Shown here: positions 1 through 6,058 of the stretch, one piece after another
How the letters are laid out: every line of letters begins with the position of its first letter
Numbering within the stretch: position 1 is the first letter of the stretch
Source of the DNA: Oscillospiraceae bacterium
GTDB lineage: Bacteria; Bacillota; Clostridia; Oscillospirales; Oscillospiraceae
Assembly: GCA_016297855.1 (NCBI GenBank)
Contig: JAEDFW010000088.1
Coordinates: 1 to 7,224, forward strand
Reading direction: 5' to 3'
Length of the DNA: 7,224 nucleotides
Notes under the pieces: model-generated
Seen by the model: the letters and a program-made list of their open reading frames with translations, nothing else
The model's database searches: none
What the model was told of the DNA's origin: nothing
Program-made: the position numbers and the translations under genes

Positions 1-42
1 TTTCTTGCCGCTGTCGTTTTCAAACCGAAAGATAAATCCTGA
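1..42 (+). CDS. C-terminal tail of an upstream gene (partial)
   Basis: Frame 1 reads FLAAVVFKPKDKS and stops with TGA at 40-42, eight bases before a rho-independent terminator. A hydrophobic run followed by a basic tail would fit the end of a membrane protein with a cytoplasmic C-terminus, but 13 residues cannot identify a family. Frame 3 stops early. Frame 2 stays open through the terminator and so fits less well. The gene is inferred from the stop-then-terminator arrangement only. Confidence 0.4.
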   Translation, partial: FLAAVVFKPKDKS

Positions 43-49
43 AATCCGG

Positions 50-88
50 AAAACCGCTCTGAAACGCTTTGCTTTCAGGGCGGTTTTT
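50..88 (+). terminator. Rho-independent terminator of the upstream gene
   Basis: Arms 50-64 (AAAACCGCTCTGAAA) and 73-87 (TTTCAGGGCGGTTTT) form a 15-bp stem with a single G-U pair and an 8-base loop, ending in a run of five T. The A-rich left arm means it could also stop transcription from the other side. It separates the upstream gene from the operon promoter. Confidence 0.85.
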
Positions 89-133
89 CTGCTGCAACAA
101 AAAATGGAGTTCGAAAATATATGAAAATGCGTG

Positions 134-162
134 TTGACTTTAGCTGTTAAAAGTGATAAAGT
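134..162 (+). promoter_or_regulatory. Sigma-A-like promoter of the operon
   Basis: The -35 box TTGACT (134-139) matches five of six consensus bases. A 17-base spacer leads to the -10 box TAAAGT (157-162, four of six), which is preceded by an extended -10 TG at 154-155 (TGA directly before the hexamer). The predicted transcription start is near 168-170, just upstream of the T-box Stem I, as expected for a T-box leader. GATAAA at 155-160 is an alternative -10 but leaves only a 15-base spacer. Confidence 0.7.
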
Positions 163-262
163 ATGAACATAGGATAATGCAATGATGAACACAAGTAGAA
201 CGCAGCTGCATCCTTCAGAGAGCCGCCGGCCGGTGCAAGACGGCAGGAGCTTTGCGTCCGAA

Positions 263-265
263 TAC
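263..265 (+). promoter_or_regulatory. T-box specifier codon UAC (tyrosine)
   Basis: In T-box leaders the specifier triplet follows directly after the GAA of the specifier loop, which faces AGUA on the other strand. Here GAA (260-262) is followed by TAC, a Tyr codon. The loop is closed below by GAAC/GTTC and above by ACGCA/TGCGT. The base after the triplet is C rather than the commoner purine, so a one-base shift (ACC, Thr) cannot be ruled out by eye, though it fits the GAA spacing less well. Confidence 0.78.
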
Positions 266-370
266 CGTTCTGAGCAGCAAGCTGAACGCGTACACCGCCA
301 GTAAGCACGCCGGGTGCGCCCGATACAGCGCTGGAGCATCTGCTCCGCAAGGCCGCTGATGCGGCAAACT

Positions 371-399
371 GAGGTGGTACCGCGGGTAATTCCGCCCTC
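371..399 (+). promoter_or_regulatory. T-box antiterminator with tRNA acceptor-end bulge
   Basis: The sequence GAGGTGGTACCGCG (371-384) is the conserved T-box motif. Helix A1 pairs GAGG 371-374 with CCTC 396-399. The seven-base bulge TGGTACC (375-381) carries UGGU for pairing with the free ACCA end of the tRNA, and the U at 378 implies discriminator base A73, as tRNA-Tyr has. Helix A2 pairs GCGG 382-385 with CCGC 392-395. The 3' strands of both helices lie in the 5' arm of the terminator, so the two structures exclude each other. Confidence 0.95.
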
Positions 400-430
400 T
401 GCGCACAGGCGCAGAGGGCGTTTCCTTTTC
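393..430 (+). terminator. T-box regulated intrinsic terminator
   Basis: CGCCCTCTGCGC (393-404) and GCGCAGAGGGCG (409-420) form a perfect 12-bp GC-rich stem with the four-base loop ACAG, followed by TTTCCTTTTC. This is the default off state when the cognate tRNA is charged. It overlaps the antiterminator over 393-399. The first gene starts 44 bases after the stem. Confidence 0.95.
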
Positions 431-463
431 TACCACCAATCAAAACAGGAGGCTACCGAAACT

Positions 464-2101
464 ATGGTAATTACAGAGCTATTGGAGCGAAACGCAAGAC
501 TCTACGGCAGTGAGACAGCGCTGGTAGAGATCAACCCTTCAGATGAGCGTGACCGGGCTGCGACCTGGCGTGAGGCACAGCTCATCGAGCTTGCTCAGCC
601 GAACGCTCCCTATCGCCGCGAGCTGAGCTGGCGCACGTTTGACCGTCTTGCCAACCGCTTTGCAAACCTTCTCCTCAGCCGCGGCATCCAGCGCGGCACC
701 AAAGTTGGCATTCTGATGATGAACTGTCTCGAGTGGCTTCCGCTGTATTTCGGAATCTTAAAAGCTGGCTGCATCGCGGTGCCGCTCAACTTCCGCTATT
801 CGAGCGATGAGATCAAATACTGTTTGGAGCTGGCGGACGTTGAGGTTTTGCTGTTTGGTCCGGAGTTTGTCGGCCGTATGGACGTAATTGCGGATCAGCT
901 GCCGCAGATCCGCTTCATGTTCTTTGTCGGGCATAACGGCCCGTCGTACACAGAAGATTGCCTGACACTCATGGGCTTCTGCTCGTCCAGCGCACCACCC
1001 GTCGCACTGGAAGAGACCGATCACGCCGCCATCTACTTTTCCTCCGGCACTACCGGTTTTCCGAAGGCGATCCTGCATAACCACCGCGCCCTGTACAGCT
1101 CCTGCCAGACCGAACAGGCACATCACGGACAGACGCGTGACGATGTGTTCCTCTGCATTCCGCCGCTGTATCATACTGGGGCAAAAATGCACTGGTTTGG
1201 TAGTCTGTTGTCCGGCAGTAAGGCGGTTTTGCTGCGCGGGGTGAAGCCGGAATGGATTTTGCGGGCTGTAACCGAAGAAAAATGCACCATCGTTTGGCTG
1301 CTCGTACCCTGGGCACAGGACCTGCTTGACGCGATTGAATCCGGCCGCGTCAATCTTGATAATTACCTGCTGGAGCAGTGGAGGCTCATGCATATCGGCG
1401 CGCAGCCCGTTCCGCCGAGCCTGATTCACCGCTGGATGAAATACTTTCCGCACCACCAGTATGATACGAACTATGGTCTGAGCGAATCCATCGGCCCGGG
1501 CTGTGTGCATCTGGGTGTGGAAAACATTCATAAGGTCGGCGCAATCGGTAAGCCCGGCTACCTCTGGCAGGCAAAAATTGTTGACGACACAGGCAAAGAC
1601 GTGACGCAGGGTGAAATCGGCGAACTGATTGTACATGGCCCCGGCGTGATGCTTTGCTACTACAAAAACCCTTCTGCGACGGATGAAATTCTGAAAGACG
1701 GATGGCTCTACACCGGCGATATGGCACGCATGGATGAAGACGGTTTTATCTATCTCGTAGATCGCAAGAAAGATGTGGTCATTTCCGGCGGTGAGAATCT
1801 CTACCCCGTGCAAATCGAGGACTTCCTGCGAAAATTCGAGAAAATCAAGGACGTAGCCGTCATCGGCCTGCCTGACAGTAGGCTCGGTGAAATCGCTGCT
1901 GCCATCATCGAGATCAAGGACGGCCAGAGCTGCACGGAAGAAGAAATCAACGACTTCTGTAAGGAACTGCCGCGATACAAGCGCCCGCGCAGAATCATCT
2001 TCGATAAGGTTCCGCGCAATCCCACCGGCAAAATAGAGAAGCCGGTGCTGCGGGAGAAATACTGCCACGGCCGTCTGGTCGAAGCGCAGATCACAAATTA
2101 A
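464..2101 (+). CDS. AMP-forming acyl/aryl-CoA ligase (ANL superfamily)
   Basis: Adenylates a carboxylic acid with ATP and transfers it to coenzyme A in the cytoplasm. The 545-residue protein has all core motifs: the phosphate-binding loop YFSSGTTGFPK (191-201), YGLSES (337-342), YTGD with Asp419, the hinge region DRKKD (433-437) followed by ISGGENLYP, and the catalytic lysine Lys523 in NPTGK. The overall pattern is that of 4-coumarate/long-chain-type ligases, so the substrate cannot be read directly; the operon suggests an arylacetate or aryl acid. Residues about 25-52 form a polar, charged stretch before the RELSWRTFDRLANRFA region, longer than in typical family members as far as I recall. 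The start at 464 is set by AGGAGG at 447-452. The frame is open further upstream, but that would lie inside the T-box terminator. It is the first gene after the riboswitch, and its stop lies 39 bases before the symporter. Confidence 0.9.
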   Translation: MVITELLERNARLYGSETALVEINPSDERDRAATWREAQLIELAQPNAPYRRELSWRTFDRLANRFANLLLSRGIQRGTKVGILMMNCLEWLPLYFGILKAGCIAVPLNFRYSSDEIKYCLELADVEVLLFGPEFVGRMDVIADQLPQIRFMFFVGHNGPSYTEDCLTLMGFCSSSAPPVALEETDHAAIYFSSGTTGFPKAILHNHRALYSSCQTEQAHHGQTRDDVFLCIPPLYHTGAKMHWFGSLLSGSKAVLLRGVKPEWILRAVTEEKCTIVWLLVPWAQDLLDAIESGRVNLDNYLLEQWRLMHIGAQPVPPSLIHRWMKYFPHHQYDTNYGLSESIGPGCVHLGVENIHKVGAIGKPGYLWQAKIVDDTGKDVTQGEIGELIVHGPGVMLCYYKNPSATDEILKDGWLYTGDMARMDEDGFIYLVDRKKDVVISGGENLYPVQIEDFLRKFEKIKDVAVIGLPDSRLGEIAAAIIEIKDGQSCTEEEINDFCKELPRYKRPRRIIFDKVPRNPTGKIEKPVLREKYCHGRLVEAQITN

Positions 2102-2140
2102 GTAAAGAACGAAAAAGAAAAGAAATGAGGAGGAAGTACC

Positions 2141-3694
2141 ATGGATTTGTTCATTAAGCTCGCCATGCTTATCGTGTTTTTCGGAGTGATGGTCTTTATT
2201 GGCCTCTATTGCCGCCGTCACGCAACGGACGTCAACGGCTTCGTCCTTGGCGGACGCAGCGTTGGCCCGTGGCTGACCGCCTTCGCCTACGGTACCAGCT
2301 ATTTTTCCGCTGTCGTGTTCGTCGGCTATGCAGGTCAGTTCGGTTGGAAATACGGAATCGCCGCTACATGGGCCGGTCTCGGCAATGCGTTCCTCGGCTC
2401 GCTGCTTGCATGGGCCGTGCTCGGACGGCGAACGCGTATCATGACCCAGCACCTTGACAGCGCGACCATGCCCGAATTTTTCGGCAAGCGCTTTGACTCC
2501 AAGGCGTTAAAGCTTTGCGCATCGGTCATCATTTTTATCTTCCTCATTCCCTACACTGCAAGCCTCTATAATGGCCTGAGCCGCCTGTTCGGTATGGCGT
2601 TTGACATCGATTACTCCGTATGCGTCATCGTTATGGCGGTGCTCACCGGTATCTATGTCATTGCAGGCGGCTATATGGCGACCGCCATCAATGATTTTAT
2701 TCAGGGCGTTATCATGATCTTTGGCATCACGGCCGTCATTGCCGCGGTGCTGCATGAGCAGGGAGGCTTTTTGCAGGCGCTGAATTCCCTCGCGGCTGTC
2801 TCCGACGAATCCGTCAGCTCCGCGCCGGGCGTGTTTGCTTCTTTCTTTGGCCCCGATCCGGTGGGACTTCTCGGCGTGGTGATTCTGACAAGTCTTGGCA
2901 CATGGGGTCTGCCGCAGATGGTGCAGAAGTTCTACGCTATCAAGAGCGAATCCGCCATCAGCAAGGGCATGATCATCTCGACCGTGTTCGCCGTCATCGT
3001 TGCCGGCGGCAGCTACTTCCTCGGAGGCTTCGGACGGCTCTACAGCGGACAGGTTGACGTGGCCGCAAACGGCTACGACTCCATTGTTCCCACGATGCTC
3101 TCCGGCCTGCCCACCATCCTCATTGCTGTTGTGGTCATACTTGTGCTGTCGGCTTCCATGTCCACACTGTCTTCTTTGGTACTTGCGTCCAGTTCGACCT
3201 TGACGCTGGACTTCATCAAGGGTAATATAATAAAGGAAATGGACGAAAAGCGTCAGGTCCGGTGGATGCGCTCGCTGATCGTGGTCTTTATTCTCATTTC
3301 TGTTGTACTGGCGCTCGTACAGTACAAATCCAACGTTACCTTTATCGCGCAGCTTATGGGCGTGAGCTGGGGCGCGCTGGCAGGTGCATTCCTCGCGCCG
3401 TTCCTGTACGGTCTGTACTGGAAGCGGACAACGAAGGCTGCCTGCTGGGTCAGCTTCCTGTTCTCCACCGTCGTGATGCTGGCCAATATCTTCTTCCGCT
3501 CCAGCTTCCCTGCCCTCATCCAGTCGCCCATCAACGCAGGCGCAATGTGTATGCTGGCGGGTCTGGTGTTGGTACCGTTGGTGAGCCTGCTGACAAAGGC
3601 TCCTGAAAAAGAGACTGTTGAACACGTATTTGCCTGTTACAACAAGACTGTTACCGTCAGCGTAAAAGACTCCATTGGCGAACAGAACAACTGA
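2141..3694 (+). CDS. Sodium:solute symporter (SSS family)
   Basis: A 517-residue membrane protein that should import a small solute with sodium ions. The N-terminal half has the SSS hallmark FVLGGRSVGPWLTAFAYGTS near residues 34-53, and hydrophobic segments run through to about residue 490, consistent with the usual 13 or so helices and a polar cytoplasmic tail. The segment from Ser337 to Thr353 matches the TM8 region that forms the Na2 sodium site in PutP, with Ser341 and Thr342 in the MST motif. The substrate is not evident. Family members carry proline, pantothenate, acetate, sugars and, in the phenylacetate permeases of aerobes, aryl acids. Its place between a CoA ligase and iorAB suggests import of an aryl acid or an aromatic amino acid. 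GAGGAGG at 2127-2133 is the ribosome binding site, seven bases from ATG. Confidence 0.9.
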   Translation: MDLFIKLAMLIVFFGVMVFIGLYCRRHATDVNGFVLGGRSVGPWLTAFAYGTSYFSAVVFVGYAGQFGWKYGIAATWAGLGNAFLGSLLAWAVLGRRTRIMTQHLDSATMPEFFGKRFDSKALKLCASVIIFIFLIPYTASLYNGLSRLFGMAFDIDYSVCVIVMAVLTGIYVIAGGYMATAINDFIQGVIMIFGITAVIAAVLHEQGGFLQALNSLAAVSDESVSSAPGVFASFFGPDPVGLLGVVILTSLGTWGLPQMVQKFYAIKSESAISKGMIISTVFAVIVAGGSYFLGGFGRLYSGQVDVAANGYDSIVPTMLSGLPTILIAVVVILVLSASMSTLSSLVLASSSTLTLDFIKGNIIKEMDEKRQVRWMRSLIVVFILISVVLALVQYKSNVTFIAQLMGVSWGALAGAFLAPFLYGLYWKRTTKAACWVSFLFSTVVMLANIFFRSSFPALIQSPINAGAMCMLAGLVLVPLVSLLTKAPEKETVEHVFACYNKTVTVSVKDSIGEQNN

Positions 3695-3709
3695 CAGGAG
3701 GAATCAGAC

Positions 3710-5452
3710 ATGAAGCAATTGATGCTCGGCAACGAGGCAGCAGCGCGTGGCCTGTATGAGGCCGGCTGCAGTTTTGTTTCCAGCTATCCCGGCACACCGA
3801 GTACCGAGATCACCGAGTGTGCCGCAAAATACAGTGAAATCTACGCCGAGTGGGCGCCAAATGAAAAGGTCGCCATGGAGGCTGCATTCGGCGCGTCTCT
3901 GGCCGGTAAGCGCAGCTTCTGCGGCATGAAGCATGTGGGCCTGAATGTCGCGGCCGACCCGCTGTTTACGATCTCCTACACGGGCGTGAACGCCGGCTTG
4001 GTCATCGGCGTAGCTGACGACGCTGGGATGCACAGCTCGCAGAATGAGCAGGACTCGCGCCACTACGCCGTAGCCGCAAAGCTGCCGATGCTCGAGCCGT
4101 CGGATTCCGCTGAATCTTTGGCATTCGCCAGACTCGCATATGATCTTTCCGAGCAGTTCGACACACCCGTGATGCTCAAAATGTGCACACGCGTAGCGCA
4201 CTCGCAGAGCATTGTGGAAACCGGCGAACGCGTCGAGCCCTCGCAGAAGCCGTATGAAAAAGACGGCTCCAAGTACATCATGATGCCCGGCAACGCCAAG
4301 CGCCGTCATCCGGTCGTTGAACAGCGCCTTACCAAGCTCACCGAATGGGCGGAGACGGCGGATATCAACCGCGTAGAAGACGGCAGCGACCATTCCATCG
4401 GCATCCTTACCTCATCCACCAGCTATCAATATGTCAAGGAAGCATTAGGCGATACATACCCTGTTCTGAAATTCGGCATGATTCATCCGCTGCCAGTGCA
4501 GAAGATCAAAGATTTCGCTGCAACAGTGGAAAAGCTTGTCGTGGTTGAAGAGCTGGATGGGATCATCGAATCGCACTGTAACGCGCTCGGTCTTACCGTG
4601 ACCGGCAAGCAGCTGTTTGGCTCTGAGGGTGAGCTGAGTCAGAACATCGTTGCCGAAAAGCTGGGCAAAGCGCCGGTCTCGGGTCCTGCGATCAGTGATC
4701 CCATCCCAGCGCGGCCGCCCGTGATGTGCGCGGGATGCCCGCACAGAGGCCTTTTCTACACGCTGAGGAAAAACAAGCTGACTGTACTCGGCGACATCGG
4801 CTGCTACACACTTGGCGCTGTCGCGCCGCTGACGGCCATTGACACCACGATCTGCATGGGCGCGTCCATCTCCGGCCTGCATGGCTTCAACAAAGCCGCA
4901 GGCGGTGAAGGCCCCGGCAAGACTGTTGCCGTCATCGGCGATTCGACATTCATGCATTCCGGCGTGACAGGTCTTATCAACATTGCCTACAACGAATCCA
5001 ATTCCACCGTTATCATACTTGATAACTCCATCACCGGTATGACCGGCCACCAGCAGAACCCCACCACGGGCTTTAACCTCAAGGGCGACCCGTGTACCAA
5101 GATCGATCTGGAAAGCTTGTGCCGTTCGATCGGCATCAAGCGCGTGCGCGTGGTCGATCCGTATGACCTCGCAGCATGTGACGCGGCCGTGAAGGAAGAG
5201 CTGGCTGCGGATGAGCCGTCGGTCATCATATCGCGCCGTCCTTGCGCGCTGCTGAAGTATGTCAAGCATCCGGGACCCATCGAGGCCGACACTGCCAAGT
5301 GCATCGGTTGCAAGGCGTGCATGAAAATCGGCTGCCCAGCCATCAGCGTATCGGGCGGCAAAGCGTACATTGACTCGACGCTCTGCGTCGGCTGCGGCGT
5401 GTGCACGCAGCTGTGTAAAAAGGGTGCGCTTGGCGCAAAGAAGGAGGTCTGA
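3710..5452 (+). CDS. iorA: Indolepyruvate:ferredoxin oxidoreductase, alpha subunit
   Basis: Catalytic subunit of the thiamine-diphosphate enzyme that reversibly converts arylpyruvate plus CoA to arylacetyl-CoA plus CO2 with ferredoxin (indolepyruvate, phenylpyruvate, 4-hydroxyphenylpyruvate). The 580 residues have the fused architecture of IorA. The pyruvate-oxidoreductase N-terminal domain begins with SSYPGTPSTEI (24-34). A middle domain follows, then the CAGCPHRG motif (Cys340, Cys343) opens the thiamine-binding domain, with GDSTFMHSG (410-418) and downstream Asn residues in the GD...N diphosphate/metal site. Two C-terminal [4Fe-4S] sites follow: Cys531, 534, 537 and 542 (CX2CX2CX4C) and Cys559, 562, 565 and 569. 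The second cluster lacks the usual Pro after its last Cys (CKK). AGGAGG at 3696-3701 directs the ATG, 15 bases after the symporter stop. Residues for substrate choice are not readable, but pyruvate and 2-oxoglutarate enzymes have a different subunit arrangement. Confidence 0.95.
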   Translation: MKQLMLGNEAAARGLYEAGCSFVSSYPGTPSTEITECAAKYSEIYAEWAPNEKVAMEAAFGASLAGKRSFCGMKHVGLNVAADPLFTISYTGVNAGLVIGVADDAGMHSSQNEQDSRHYAVAAKLPMLEPSDSAESLAFARLAYDLSEQFDTPVMLKMCTRVAHSQSIVETGERVEPSQKPYEKDGSKYIMMPGNAKRRHPVVEQRLTKLTEWAETADINRVEDGSDHSIGILTSSTSYQYVKEALGDTYPVLKFGMIHPLPVQKIKDFAATVEKLVVVEELDGIIESHCNALGLTVTGKQLFGSEGELSQNIVAEKLGKAPVSGPAISDPIPARPPVMCAGCPHRGLFYTLRKNKLTVLGDIGCYTLGAVAPLTAIDTTICMGASISGLHGFNKAAGGEGPGKTVAVIGDSTFMHSGVTGLINIAYNESNSTVIILDNSITGMTGHQQNPTTGFNLKGDPCTKIDLESLCRSIGIKRVRVVDPYDLAACDAAVKEELAADEPSVIISRRPCALLKYVKHPGPIEADTAKCIGCKACMKIGCPAISVSGGKAYIDSTLCVGCGVCTQLCKKGALGAKKEV

Positions 5453-5454
5453 GT

Positions 5455-6027
5455 ATGCAGACGAAAAACATTATGATTGTCGGCGTGGGCGGTCAGGGAA
5501 CCTTACTTGCCAGCAAGCTGCTCGGACGGCTTCTGCTCACAAGAGGCTACGACGTCAAGGTCAGCGAGGTGCACGGCATGAGCCAGCGCGGCGGCAGCGT
5601 CGTCACCTATGTTCGCTATGGCGACAAGGTCTGCTCCCCCATCATCGACAAGGGCGAAGCCGATCTGATTGTCTCATTCGAGCTGCTCGAGGCCGCGCGC
5701 TGGACGCAGTATCTTGCCCCCACCGGAACCATCGTTACTAATACACAGCAGATCAACCCCATGCCTGTCATCACCGGAGCGGCAGAATATCCGAAAAATC
5801 TCGTGAAAAAGATGCAGGCCGCAGGCGCGCAGGTCGATGCGTTCGACGCGTTGCGGTTGGCCAAGGCGGCAGGCTCCGCCAAGGCTGTAAACCTCGTGCT
5901 GCTGGGCCGTCTTTCCCGCTATTTTGATTTTACCGAGGACGAATGGATGGCCGCGATTGAGAAGAGCGTGCCGGAAAAATTCCTCGAACTCAACAAAAAA
6001 GCCTTCCGTATGGGCCAAAGCGCCTGA
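5455..6027 (+). CDS. iorB: Indolepyruvate:ferredoxin oxidoreductase, beta subunit
   Basis: The small partner of IorA, equivalent to the gamma domain of pyruvate and related 2-oxoacid:ferredoxin oxidoreductases. It completes the cytoplasmic enzyme and takes part in CoA-dependent turnover. The 190-residue length is typical. Family signatures are the N-terminal IMIVGVGGQGTLLASKLLG (residues 6-24), SEVHGMSQRGGSV (about 37-49), and a central ADLIVSFELLEAAR segment. The ATG lies two bases after the iorA stop. Its ribosome binding site AAGGAGGT (5441-5448) sits in the last codons of iorA, so translation of the two subunits is probably coupled, which suits a fixed stoichiometry. Confidence 0.95.
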   Translation: MQTKNIMIVGVGGQGTLLASKLLGRLLLTRGYDVKVSEVHGMSQRGGSVVTYVRYGDKVCSPIIDKGEADLIVSFELLEAARWTQYLAPTGTIVTNTQQINPMPVITGAAEYPKNLVKKMQAAGAQVDAFDALRLAKAAGSAKAVNLVLLGRLSRYFDFTEDEWMAAIEKSVPEKFLELNKKAFRMGQSA

Positions 6028-6058
6028 GAAAAGAGAAACCAACACAAGGAGACCAGCT

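Larger units (their letters stand above)
169..430 (+). promoter_or_regulatory. T-box riboswitch leader, predicted tRNA-Tyr specific
   Basis: This leader senses the charging state of a tRNA: uncharged tRNA binds Stem I and the antiterminator and permits readthrough into the operon. Stem I can be traced. TGC 178-180 pairs with GCA 274-276, and GAAC 187-190 pairs with GTTC 267-270, flanked by the kink-turn-like GATGA / TGAGC elements. The specifier loop has AGTA (194-197) opposite GAA (260-262). The upper helix pairs ACGCA 200-204 with TGCGT 253-257. The distal part has the conserved AGAGAGC (217-223), GCCG 222-225 pairing with CGGC 241-244, and GGTG (232-235). A stem II-like region follows at about 298-334 (CCAG with CTGG) with AGTA at 300-303. 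Short hairpins lie at 333-346 and 352-365 (stem III). The leader ends in the T-box antiterminator and a competing terminator. All pairings were read by eye. Confidence 0.95.

Noticed and set aside
264..266. Threonine specifier ACC, one base downstream of UAC
   Set aside because: It would leave an extra base between GAA and the triplet, unlike known T-box specifier loops, and a Thr signal does not fit an aromatic 2-oxoacid operon. It is kept only as an alternative.
147..443. Minus-strand small open frames across the leader
   Set aside because: The region is fully explained by the promoter and the structured T-box RNA on the plus strand; the predicted peptides have no recognisable features.
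314..463. Upstream in-frame ATG extension of the first CoA ligase
   Set aside because: It would begin inside the T-box leader and run through the regulated terminator. The ATG at 464 has AGGAGG upstream and gives a normal family N-terminus.
758..2452. Long minus-strand open frame of 564 codons opposite the first ligase and the symporter start
   Set aside because: It is antisense to a gene with all ANL motifs, crosses a gene boundary, has no family resemblance and a low-complexity, His/Arg/Ala-rich composition typical of the complement of GC-rich coding DNA.
2507..3625. Minus-strand open frame of 372 codons inside the symporter
   Set aside because: It is the complement of a hydrophobic membrane protein gene and shows the expected charged His/Asp/Glu/Arg-rich shadow composition; no domain is recognisable.
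4445..5269. Minus-strand open frame opposite iorA (and a similar one at 3704-4393)
   Set aside because: Both lie wholly antisense to well-supported iorA motifs and have no ribosome binding site or recognisable domain.
3710..6027. Pyruvate-, 2-oxoglutarate- or branched-chain 2-oxoacid:ferredoxin oxidoreductase
   Set aside because: Those enzymes have separate subunits or a different domain order. A 580-residue subunit with fused N-terminal, thiamine-binding and C-terminal two-cluster domains plus a 190-residue gamma partner is the IorA/IorB arrangement, and the PaaK neighbour agrees.
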